Assembly (NCBI RefSeq): GCF_041146875.1
Contig: NZ_JBFRXP010000010.1
Location: 1-64,000, forward strand
Origin: Igneacidithiobacillus sp041146875
GTDB taxonomy: Bacteria; Pseudomonadota; Gammaproteobacteria; Acidithiobacillales; Acidithiobacillaceae
Direction: 5' to 3'
DNA: 64,000 nucleotides
The notes below the pieces were generated by a model that saw nothing but the letters and a program-made list of their open reading frames with translations, ran no database searches and had not been told where the DNA came from. This document shows positions 39,909 to 47,832 of this stretch, piece after piece; within the stretch, counting starts at the first letter, position 1; the number at the start of each line of letters is the position of its first letter. Position numbers and translations under genes: made by a program.

Positions 39909-40355
39909 ATGAAAGTGATTCTATTGGAACGTATCAACAAACTCGGGCGCCTTGGCGATGTAGTCGAGGTTCGTCCCGGCTACGGTCGCAACTTCCTGGT
40001 TCCCCAGGGCAAGGCCGTTGTCGCTACGGAAAACAATCTGACGGATTTTGCCGAGCGTAAGGCAGAGCTGGAAGCCGTCGAGGCCGAGCGTCTACAAGCG
40101 GCGCGGGCGCGGGCCGAGGCGCTGGCCGAGGTCATTCTGCGCATCGCCCTACAGGCCGGTGAAGATGGACGCCTCTTCGGCTCTGTTGGCCACCACGACG
40201 TGGCACGGATGCTGGAAGACATGGGTCACAGCGTCAGCCACGGTGAGGTACGCATGCAGGATGGTCCGATCAAGCGTACCGGCGAATATCCCGTACGCCT
40301 GCATCTGCACCCCGAAGTCGAACTCGACATTCAGGTCGTCGTCGAGCGCGCCTGA
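39909..40355 (+). CDS. rplI: 50S ribosomal protein L9
   Basis: A 148-residue L9 with the N-terminal domain MKVILLERINKLGRLGDVV, GYGRNFLVPQGKAV, a long connecting helix (about 40-75) and a C-terminal domain from LFGSVGHHDVARM. Usual length. Part of the rpsF-rpsR-rplI-dnaB unit. Confidence 0.94.
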   Translation: MKVILLERINKLGRLGDVVEVRPGYGRNFLVPQGKAVVATENNLTDFAERKAELEAVEAERLQAARARAEALAEVILRIALQAGEDGRLFGSVGHHDVARMLEDMGHSVSHGEVRMQDGPIKRTGEYPVRLHLHPEVELDIQVVVERA

Positions 40356-40379
40356 TTTCGCGCGTCCAGAGGCACAAAG

Positions 40380-41741
40380 ATGGCCGCTCATCTGGACGAC
40401 GAAGTCAAAACAACCCCCTACTCCCGGGAGGCCGAGCAGTCGGTCCTCGGGGGTTTGCTGATCGACCCGGAAACCTGGGAAGCGGTTAGTGAGATTCTGG
40501 TGGTCAGCGACTTTTACGAGCGCCGCCATCAAACCATTTTTGCTGCGGCTGCCGAGATCTGTAATGCCGGCACCGAGCTCGATGCCATCACCCTTGCCGA
40601 GCATCTCGAGGCCCGCGATCTCATTGAAGAAGTGGGCGGCCTTACCTACCTGATTGAACTCGCCAACCTGACACCCAGTGCGGGAAATGTGCAGGCCTAT
40701 GCCCGTATCGTGCGCGAACGCTCGGTCCTGCGCTCCCTGTTACGTGCCGGCCGCGAGATTGCCGAACTGGCCTACCGCCCCGAGGGGCGCGAGGCGCGCC
40801 TCCTGTTGGATGAAGCGGAGCGCAAGATCTTTGAGTTGGCCCAAGGCGAGGATCGTAGTGGCGCGCATTTTCAGCAAATCAAAGAAGTGTTGCCCGGAGT
40901 TATCGACCGCATCGAGCAAATTGCCAAGGAGCGCAAGCAGATTACCGGCCTGCCCACCGGTTTTGTCGACCTCGATGAAAAGACCTCGGGGCTGCACCCA
41001 GGGCAGTTAGTGATTGTTGCCGGGCGCCCCAGCATGGGCAAAACCGCCTTTGCCATGAACATTGCTGAGCACGTCGCCTGTGTCGAAAAACGCGCGGTAG
41101 CGGTGTTCAGCATGGAAATGCCAACCGAAGAAATCGTGCTGCGCGCCCTCTCCTCCCGTGGACGGGTTGATCAACATCGTCTGCGTAACGGCAGCCTCAA
41201 TCGCGACGACTGGCCACGCATCGCGCAAGCCGTTGGCGAACTGAACGTCGCGCCCCTCTTTGCCGACGACTCTGCCGCCCTCTCGCCAACAGAGCTGCGC
41301 TCACGCGCGCGGCGTCTGAAGCGCGAGCACGACATCGGGCTCATCGTTGTCGACTACCTACAGTTAATGCAGGTACCCGGCCGGGGTGACAACCGCGTCG
41401 CGGAAATTTCCGAAATTAGCCGTTCGCTCAAGGCGCTGGCGAAGGAATTGAGCTTACCCATTATTGCCCTCTCGCAGCTCAATCGCAGCCTGGAAAGCCG
41501 CACCGAAAAACGCCCGCAAATGTCGGATCTACGCGAGTCCGGTGCTATCGAACAAGATGCCGACTTGATCCTCTTCCTCTATCGCGATGAGGTCTATCAC
41601 AAGGACAAGGAAGAAGTGAAGGGCATGGCCGAGGTCATCATCGGCAAGCAGCGTAATGGCCCCATCGGCACTGTGCGCATGAGTTTTTTTGGCGAGTACA
41701 CCCGCTTCGAGAATTATGCCCAGATGGACGGCGAATCTTGA
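40380..41741 (+). CDS. dnaB: Replicative DNA helicase
   Basis: A 453-residue DnaB: N-terminal helical domain (about 10-150, with PYSREAEQSVLGGLL), then the RecA-like ATPase with Walker A GRPSMGKTAFAMN (about 214-226), Walker B LIVVDYLQLM and the DLRESGAIEQDAD region. It unwinds DNA at the replication fork. No intein. Follows rplI by 24 bases. Confidence 0.95.
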   Translation: MAAHLDDEVKTTPYSREAEQSVLGGLLIDPETWEAVSEILVVSDFYERRHQTIFAAAAEICNAGTELDAITLAEHLEARDLIEEVGGLTYLIELANLTPSAGNVQAYARIVRERSVLRSLLRAGREIAELAYRPEGREARLLLDEAERKIFELAQGEDRSGAHFQQIKEVLPGVIDRIEQIAKERKQITGLPTGFVDLDEKTSGLHPGQLVIVAGRPSMGKTAFAMNIAEHVACVEKRAVAVFSMEMPTEEIVLRALSSRGRVDQHRLRNGSLNRDDWPRIAQAVGELNVAPLFADDSAALSPTELRSRARRLKREHDIGLIVVDYLQLMQVPGRGDNRVAEISEISRSLKALAKELSLPIIALSQLNRSLESRTEKRPQMSDLRESGAIEQDADLILFLYRDEVYHKDKEEVKGMAEVIIGKQRNGPIGTVRMSFFGEYTRFENYAQMDGES

Positions 41742-41754
41742 CCCAACAGATCCA

Positions 41755-41788
41755 TTGATCGTTTGCTATACTGACAGCAACTGATCAA
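41755..41788. promoter_or_regulatory. 34-bp dyad over the pqi promoter
   Basis: The left arm TTGATCGTTTGCT and right arm AGCAACTGATCAA are complementary at 11 of 13 positions and are centred on ATACTGAC. TATACT at 41767-41772 could be the -10 box of pqiABC, so this is a good repressor-site candidate. A terminator is unlikely as A residues, not T, follow. Confidence 0.5.
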
Positions 41789-41804
41789 AAAAGTGAGTAA
41801 GTCG

Positions 41805-43109
41805 ATGAGTACGGTGCTCATGGGCGGCGCCGACGTAGATCCACACGCAGAACATGGCTACCTTTGCTGTCCCGATTGCGGTCTGCTGCAAAAACTCCCG
41901 AGAGTCGGCATCCGTGGTCTGAATACCTACTGTGTGCGCTGTGGCGCTACCCTGGAGCGCACCCGTGGGCGCAGCATCAATGCTGCCTTGGCCATGTGCC
42001 TGAGTACCCTCTTTCTACTCATACCGATGAATCTCTTTCCCTTTTTATCGGTAGATATCTTCGGCGTGCATCATACGAGCATTGTCTATTCGGGTATTGC
42101 TGGAATTGCCGCGCAAGGCTGGCCTTTGGTGGCAATCATCCTCGCCCTGGAACTCATCGTCCTGCCGTTTTTTCGCTTTGGCTTTCTCGCCGTTGTTTTG
42201 CTCGGAGTCTATCACGACTACCACCATCCTCATTTAGGGAGATTGTTTCGCTGGTCAGAACGCCTAGATCAATGGTCGATGCCGGATGTGTTCCTGATTG
42301 GCTGCGTAATTGGTTATGGCCGGGTGGCGCCGTTTCTGCCCATCAGTATTGGTATTGGTGGTTACTGCGTACTCGCCGTGTCTTTTCTGACTCTGTTGAC
42401 CCGCGCCAGCCTCGACCGGCGCGAAATCTGGCGGCGCATCGGCCCCTGCTGTCAGCATATTGAAGAGGGTGTGGAATATGTCGGTTGCCCATTTTGCGGC
42501 CTGCCCCATAGTAAAGAGGAGGCGCAAGGACAGCACTGTCGGCGCTGTGGGGAGCGGGTCTGGCGTTATCGGCCCAACACTGGAATGCGCGTACTGGCAC
42601 TGACCCTGGCGGGATTCTTTTGCTATCCCTTCGCCTACCTCTACCCGATGGAAACAAATTATCAGCTGGGCAGCTTGCAGGGCTACACCATCATGACCGG
42701 GGTAGACAAGCTCATTCAGGCCAATTTTTACGTCTTTGCCGCCATCATCTTTCTGGCCAGTGTGGTAACCCCCTTCCTCAAACTCTTTGGCCTGAGTTGG
42801 TTCCTTATCTCTATACACGGCCAATCGCAGCGCAAGTTACGTACCAAGACCACACTCTTTCGCGTCATTCGCCAAATCGGTCGCTGGTCCCATATCGATG
42901 TTTTTACTGTCGCCGTATTTCTGCCGCTCATGCATCTTTCGGGCTTACTGGCGGTGTACGTGGGAAAGGCGTTACCCTTCTTCCTTGCCGTCGTCATCCT
43001 TACCATGATTGCCACGGAAATCTTCGACCCACGCCTGCTGTGGCAGAAAGTGGATGAACAGGAACAAGATGAGTCAGTCTTCGCTAACACCGCAAGCGCA
43101 CAATCGTAA
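41805..43109 (+). CDS. pqiA: PqiA-like membrane protein
   Basis: A 434-residue inner-membrane protein with two tandem PqiA modules, each with zinc-ribbon cysteines (CCPDCGLLQKL and CVRCG; later CPFCGLPH and CRRCGERVWRYR) followed by four helices. It works with PqiB and PqiC in a lipid-trafficking bridge between membranes. The ATG at 41805 is used; a GTG 12 bases upstream in the same frame is equally possible. The gene overlaps pqiB by 41 bases. Confidence 0.87.
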   Translation: MSTVLMGGADVDPHAEHGYLCCPDCGLLQKLPRVGIRGLNTYCVRCGATLERTRGRSINAALAMCLSTLFLLIPMNLFPFLSVDIFGVHHTSIVYSGIAGIAAQGWPLVAIILALELIVLPFFRFGFLAVVLLGVYHDYHHPHLGRLFRWSERLDQWSMPDVFLIGCVIGYGRVAPFLPISIGIGGYCVLAVSFLTLLTRASLDRREIWRRIGPCCQHIEEGVEYVGCPFCGLPHSKEEAQGQHCRRCGERVWRYRPNTGMRVLALTLAGFFCYPFAYLYPMETNYQLGSLQGYTIMTGVDKLIQANFYVFAAIIFLASVVTPFLKLFGLSWFLISIHGQSQRKLRTKTTLFRVIRQIGRWSHIDVFTVAVFLPLMHLSGLLAVYVGKALPFFLAVVILTMIATEIFDPRLLWQKVDEQEQDESVFANTASAQS

Positions 43110-44727
43110 ACCCCGCTGGCCGGGGCTGATTTGGGCAGTGCCGGTCGCCGCGCTGGCAATTGTCAGCTGGCTCGCGCTACGCAGTTACCTCGATCAAGGC
43201 CCCACGGTCACGGTGGAGTTTCCCACTACCGGAGGGATCAAAGCCGATCATACCGCGGTGAAGTACCGCGGGGTGACGGTTGGCCAAGTTACCGGTACGC
43301 GGCTGGCCAAATCACTGGATCAGATGGCCGTAACCTTGCGCTTCGACCCATACATGGCCGGGCATCTGGGCAAAGGAACGCGTTATTGGATTGCCGGCAA
43401 AGAGGTGAATTTTGCCGACCTGAGTTCCCTCAAGTCGATCATTGCCGGCCCCTATATCGGTATCGATCCCCATCCTGGCGCCACCATACATAAAGTGACG
43501 GGTCTGAGCCAAGAACCGGTACTTAAGAGCGAACCAAAAGGTCTGACACTCATCCTCCGCAGTGAGAAATTTGACGCCGTGCAACGGGCTGCGCCCATAT
43601 TTTATCAGGGCATGCAGATCGGAGAAGTCCGCGGTAAGGCGCAGGCGCCAAATGGAAACGGCTTCCGCATTTATGCCTTCATTTCCCAGAAATATCTGCA
43701 CCTGATCAATGCGCGCAGCCGCTTCTGGAACTCCGGTAAGGTTCGCTTTGCGCTTTTGGGCAAGGACTCTGGCTTACACATCCCCCCAGCCGATGCCCTT
43801 TTCTCCGGGGCGATTTCGGTAACAACGCCAGAGAAGGGTCCGCCGGCCACGGACAATCTGCAGTTTCCCCTTTATCCCAGTGCCGGGGCAGCGCAGTGGG
43901 CACCGCGCAGCAATGCCGTCCTCTACCAAGTCCAGATGCCTGGTGGCCCGCAAGGCCTCAGTACCGGGGCAGCAGTACGCCTCGAGGGCAGCCGGGTAGG
44001 TACGGTAACCGCCGTGAATATGAGCTATAGCCCACAACACCTGGCATTGCAAACCCAAGTGCAACTAGCAATCGAACCGCAGAGCATCCCCTTGACCGAT
44101 GCCCAGTGGAAGGAAGCAGACCCCCGCCCGCAGATGGATACCATGCTTCGCGCGCTCATTGCGCAGGGACTGCGGGCGGAGCTGGAACAGAATCCGCCCC
44201 TGCTTGGCAGCCCGGAGATCGCTCTGGTGATTTTGCAGCACCCCAAGGCAGCGCGTCTGGGCGCTGGTAACCCACCCCAGATTCCTTTTGCCCAAGGAGG
44301 TAGTCTAGCCAGCACCCTTGCTCAAGTGGATGGCATATTGCGTGAAATTCATGCACTACCCCTGGCGGAGATTGCCAAAAACCTGCAGGTCACAACGCGG
44401 CAGATAGCTGCTCTGAGCCAGTCGGGAAAAACCCGGGAAACGCTCAATCACCTCGCGCAGGCGACGCAGCACTTGAATGCCATTCTTGCTGCTGGCCAGA
44501 AACAGCTGCCGACCACCTTGCAGCACCTACGCGCGGCCAGTGAAGAGGCAGAACAAGCCTTACGAGCAGCACACGGCCTGTTAGCGGAGAATGGCAGCGC
44601 TGGCAACGCGCCAGAATCCAGCACCCTGCCACGTACTCTGTATGAACTTGGTCGTGCTGCCGCTTCGCTGCGCTCGCTGACCAACTATCTCAATAGCCAC
44701 CCCAACGCCTTACTCATCGGGAAATGA
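43069..44727 (+). CDS. pqiB: PqiB-like MCE-domain protein
   Basis: A 552-residue protein with an N-terminal anchor (WPGLIWAVPVAALAIVSWLAL, about 18-38) and three MCE domains (from about 48, 165 and 290, with GPTVTVEF, GLTLILRS and AVLYQVQMPGG). A long helical C-terminus follows (about 415-552). It forms a periplasmic channel for lipids. The ATG at 43069 lies inside pqiA with AGGAAC upstream. Confidence 0.88.
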   Translation: MSQSSLTPQAHNRKPRWPGLIWAVPVAALAIVSWLALRSYLDQGPTVTVEFPTTGGIKADHTAVKYRGVTVGQVTGTRLAKSLDQMAVTLRFDPYMAGHLGKGTRYWIAGKEVNFADLSSLKSIIAGPYIGIDPHPGATIHKVTGLSQEPVLKSEPKGLTLILRSEKFDAVQRAAPIFYQGMQIGEVRGKAQAPNGNGFRIYAFISQKYLHLINARSRFWNSGKVRFALLGKDSGLHIPPADALFSGAISVTTPEKGPPATDNLQFPLYPSAGAAQWAPRSNAVLYQVQMPGGPQGLSTGAAVRLEGSRVGTVTAVNMSYSPQHLALQTQVQLAIEPQSIPLTDAQWKEADPRPQMDTMLRALIAQGLRAELEQNPPLLGSPEIALVILQHPKAARLGAGNPPQIPFAQGGSLASTLAQVDGILREIHALPLAEIAKNLQVTTRQIAALSQSGKTRETLNHLAQATQHLNAILAAGQKQLPTTLQHLRAASEEAEQALRAAHGLLAENGSAGNAPESSTLPRTLYELGRAAASLRSLTNYLNSHPNALLIGK

Positions 44728-45311
44728 CCATGGCCTGGATTCGCATCTTTCTCCTTTTCGGCCTCACCCTCCTCCTCAACGCCTGCGCCAGCATGCCCAC
44801 GCAGTACCTAAGCCTGAGCGCGCAAGGCCAGCCCTTGCCAAGCCAGTCCCTGCAAAAAACCCAGAGCGTGTTAGTCGTCGATCACGTGCAAATGCCCGCC
44901 AGCATCGACCGGCTCTACCTCACCCGCGGCGAGGGCGACAGTGGCATGCAGGTGTCTGGACATGTACGCTGGATTGCGCCCTTGGGGGGCATGGCACAAC
45001 GGGTCTTGGCAGAGGACCTGCGCCGGCACCTGCCACATCTAAACGTGCTGATTGCCGGATCACCGCTACCAGCGCACACGCAGCCACTCCATCTCCGCGT
45101 ACAGGTGCAGGAATTCCTGCCAACAAGCAGCGGCAAAGTTATCCTTGACGTCGATTACTTCCTGCTCAATGCCGGGCAACATTTGCAATACGCAGGACAC
45201 TTTCGCCACAGCGTCGCCACCAACCCTTCTGCACAGGCACAAGCGCAGGCCATGAGTGAGAGCATTGCGGCATTGGCGCAGGACATCGCGCAGCACCTTC
45301 CGGGAAAATAG
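44724..45311 (+). CDS. pqiC: PqiC-like outer-membrane lipoprotein
   Basis: A 195-residue ABC-transport-auxiliary (DUF330) lipoprotein. FGLTLLLNAC is the lipobox with lipidated cysteine at about 18, then ASMPTQYLSL. The body has VDHVQMPASIDRLYL and the RVQVQEFLPTSSGKVILD strand pair. It anchors the PqiB channel at the outer membrane. Overlaps pqiB by ATGA; a second ATG six bases later is also possible. Confidence 0.85.
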   Translation: MTMAWIRIFLLFGLTLLLNACASMPTQYLSLSAQGQPLPSQSLQKTQSVLVVDHVQMPASIDRLYLTRGEGDSGMQVSGHVRWIAPLGGMAQRVLAEDLRRHLPHLNVLIAGSPLPAHTQPLHLRVQVQEFLPTSSGKVILDVDYFLLNAGQHLQYAGHFRHSVATNPSAQAQAQAMSESIAALAQDIAQHLPGK

Positions 45312-45369
45312 CCGCCGCACCTGGTAAATTGCCCAAGACGTCCCCGGCCGCCCTTGCTATCATTGCTGC

Positions 45370-46473
45370 ATGAGTCGCCCCAACCAAGTGGAAATCTCTG
45401 CCTCAGCCCTTGCCCACAATCTTGCCGTGGCGCGCCAGGCTGCACCCAAAGCCCGCGTGATGGGTGCCATCAAGGCTAATGCCTATGGTCATGGAGCGCC
45501 ATTGGTGGCGACGACCCTTGCAGCGGCGGGTATTGATGCCTTTGCCGTAGCCAGTGTCGAAGAGGCCGAAGAACTCCGCGGCCTACAGCTCGAACCACGG
45601 TATACCGCCCTGGCGGGCCCCTTCTCCGCAGCGGAGATCCCCCTGGCAGCAGCGCACGGCCACCGTCTGGTGCTACAAAATTTCGCGCAATTGCAGTGGC
45701 TGCAGAAAAGTCATTGGCAGGAGACGCTGGAGGTTTTTGTAAAATTTGACAGTGGCATGCACCGTCTGGGTTTTGCCCATAACGAGCTGGCACAGGTCTT
45801 TTCACAGTTGCGCAGCAAGCTGGGGGGGCCGTTGCGCGTGCTCGGCCTGCTGAGCCACCTGGCGCGCGCCGACACCCCGGAAGACCCGTACAATGCCGAA
45901 CAAATCGACGCCTTCCAGAAAGCTTGTGGCACGTTCGGGATACATACCGCGGGCGAGCACTCCCTGCCCAATTCCGCGGCCATCCTTGCCCTACCACAGG
46001 CAGTCACGCCCTGGATACGCCCCGGCCTGCTCCTCTATGGGCTCGCTCCGCTGCAGGGGCGCAGCGCCGCAGAACTTGATCTGCAATCCGTACTGCGCTG
46101 GCGGACGGAAATCGTCGCCATCCGCACCCTACGGGCTGGTGATTGGCTCGGCTATGGGGCCAGCTGGCAAAGCGACCGGGACTGCCGCGTAGGCGTCATC
46201 GCCTGTGGCTACGGCGACGGACTCGATCGCCGCCTGGGCCTACAACAGGCACCGGTTTTGGTGCGCGGGCAGCCAAGTCATTTGCTTGGTCGGGTGAGTA
46301 TGGATCTCGCCTTTGTGGCCCTGGATGGCATTTCCGCCGAGCCTGGCGACCCGGTGCAGATCTTGGGCGGGCCCGAGCTGCCGCTGGAAGACTGCGCCCA
46401 ACGTCTGGACACTATTGCGTATGAAATTGGCACCCGCATCGCGCAGCGGGTTCCCAGGATCCGCGTACCGTGA
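45370..46473 (+). CDS. alr: Alanine racemase
   Basis: A 367-residue PLP fold-type III racemase. The PLP lysine is in GAIKANAYGHGA (about 32-43), FVKFDSGMHRLGF follows, and the second-domain GYGDGLDRRL and LLGRVSMDLAFVAL carry the opposite face of the active site. It makes D-alanine for peptidoglycan. Overlaps radA by GTGA. Confidence 0.93.
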   Translation: MSRPNQVEISASALAHNLAVARQAAPKARVMGAIKANAYGHGAPLVATTLAAAGIDAFAVASVEEAEELRGLQLEPRYTALAGPFSAAEIPLAAAHGHRLVLQNFAQLQWLQKSHWQETLEVFVKFDSGMHRLGFAHNELAQVFSQLRSKLGGPLRVLGLLSHLARADTPEDPYNAEQIDAFQKACGTFGIHTAGEHSLPNSAAILALPQAVTPWIRPGLLLYGLAPLQGRSAAELDLQSVLRWRTEIVAIRTLRAGDWLGYGASWQSDRDCRVGVIACGYGDGLDRRLGLQQAPVLVRGQPSHLLGRVSMDLAFVALDGISAEPGDPVQILGGPELPLEDCAQRLDTIAYEIGTRIAQRVPRIRVP

Positions 46474-47828
46474 GTCGCGAGCGCAGTCTCTATGTATGCC
46501 AAGCCTGTGGCGCCAGCAGCCCCAAATGGATGGGGCGCTGTGCCGAATGTGGGGCATGGAATAGCTTGGTGGAAGAACGCGCCGCTCCTGCGCCAGGAAA
46601 AGGCACGCGCGGTAGCAGCGCCTTTGCCATAGCCAGCCCGCCACAGCGCCTCGCTGCCGTGCCCATCGCCGAGATTCGCCGCCAGAGTACGGGCTTACAG
46701 GAACTCGACCGCGTCTTGGGTGGTGGAATTGTGCCGGGTGCAGCAATTCTTTTGGGTGGTGAGCCGGGCATTGGCAAATCGACCCTGTTACTGCAAAGCG
46801 CGGCCGGCATGGCCTATAACGATTCCGTACTCTATGTGACGGGTGAAGAATCCGCAGCGCAATTGGCATTGCGCGCCCAGCGCCTGGGGATTGGCGACCT
46901 GGCTATCGAAGTCCTGGCCGAGAACCACCTGGAGAGTATCGAGGCGCAGATAGCCCAGCAACGACCGCAGGTATTGCTCATCGACTCCATCCAGACCTTG
47001 TTCACCGAAAATTTGCAGTCAGCACCGGGCTCTGTCGCCCAAGTACGGGAATGCGCCGCACGTCTGGTGCGGCTCGCCAAAACGCAGGACATCAGCCTGT
47101 GGATGGTGGGGCATGTAACCAAGGAAGGGGCCATTGCCGGGCCGCGGGTGCTGGAACACATGGTCGACACGGTGCTCTATTTTGAGGGTGAGGCCGGCAG
47201 CCCGTACCGCATTGTGCGCGCTATCAAGAACCGCTTTGGTGCCGCCAATGAGCTCGGCGTCTTTGAGATGCAGGAAAAAGGCCTGGAGGAAATCAGCAAC
47301 CCATCCCGCCTCTTTCTTAGCCAGCACCAAAAACCGGTTTCCGGCAGTGTCGTGCTGGCTACCCAGGAAGGCAGCCGCAGCCTGTTGGTCGAGGTGCAGG
47401 CCCTGGTCACCCCCAGTCCTCTCACCAATCCGCGCCGCGTTGCCCTGGGCCTCGATCCCAATCGGCTATCTTTGCTGCTCGCGATCCTGCATCGCCATGG
47501 TGGGAGCTTTCTCTTTGATCAGGATGTCTTCGTCAATATTGCAGGTGGGGTACGGGTGATGGAACCAGCTGCCGACCTCGCGGTTGCACTGGCGGTGCTC
47601 AGCGCCTTTCGTAATGAGCCAGTAGAGGAAGGCCTGGTGGCCTTTGGCGAGCTGGGATTGGCAGGTGAATTACGCCCGGTGGCCCACGCCGAAAGTCGCC
47701 TGCGGGAAAGCGAGAAGCTCGGTTTTCGCAGCGCTATCCTGCCCCAAGGGAAAACAACGGCCGGTGCTATCCAGCTGCGCCCGGCACGGTCTCTTGCTGA
47801 GGCGGTCCAGTCTGCTTTCGGGCATTAG
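46470..47828 (+). CDS. radA: DNA repair protein RadA
   Basis: A 452-residue RadA: N-terminal zinc finger (CQACGASSPKWMGRCAECG, about 8-26), Walker A GGEPGIGKSTLLLQ (about 91-104), the RadA motif KNRFGAANELGVF and a C-terminal Lon-like domain (from about 340, PLTNPRRVALGLDPNR). It drives branch migration in recombination. GTG start overlapping the alr stop. Confidence 0.94.
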   Translation: MSRERSLYVCQACGASSPKWMGRCAECGAWNSLVEERAAPAPGKGTRGSSAFAIASPPQRLAAVPIAEIRRQSTGLQELDRVLGGGIVPGAAILLGGEPGIGKSTLLLQSAAGMAYNDSVLYVTGEESAAQLALRAQRLGIGDLAIEVLAENHLESIEAQIAQQRPQVLLIDSIQTLFTENLQSAPGSVAQVRECAARLVRLAKTQDISLWMVGHVTKEGAIAGPRVLEHMVDTVLYFEGEAGSPYRIVRAIKNRFGAANELGVFEMQEKGLEEISNPSRLFLSQHQKPVSGSVVLATQEGSRSLLVEVQALVTPSPLTNPRRVALGLDPNRLSLLLAILHRHGGSFLFDQDVFVNIAGGVRVMEPAADLAVALAVLSAFRNEPVEEGLVAFGELGLAGELRPVAHAESRLRESEKLGFRSAILPQGKTTAGAIQLRPARSLAEAVQSAFGH

Positions 47829-47832
47829 GAGA

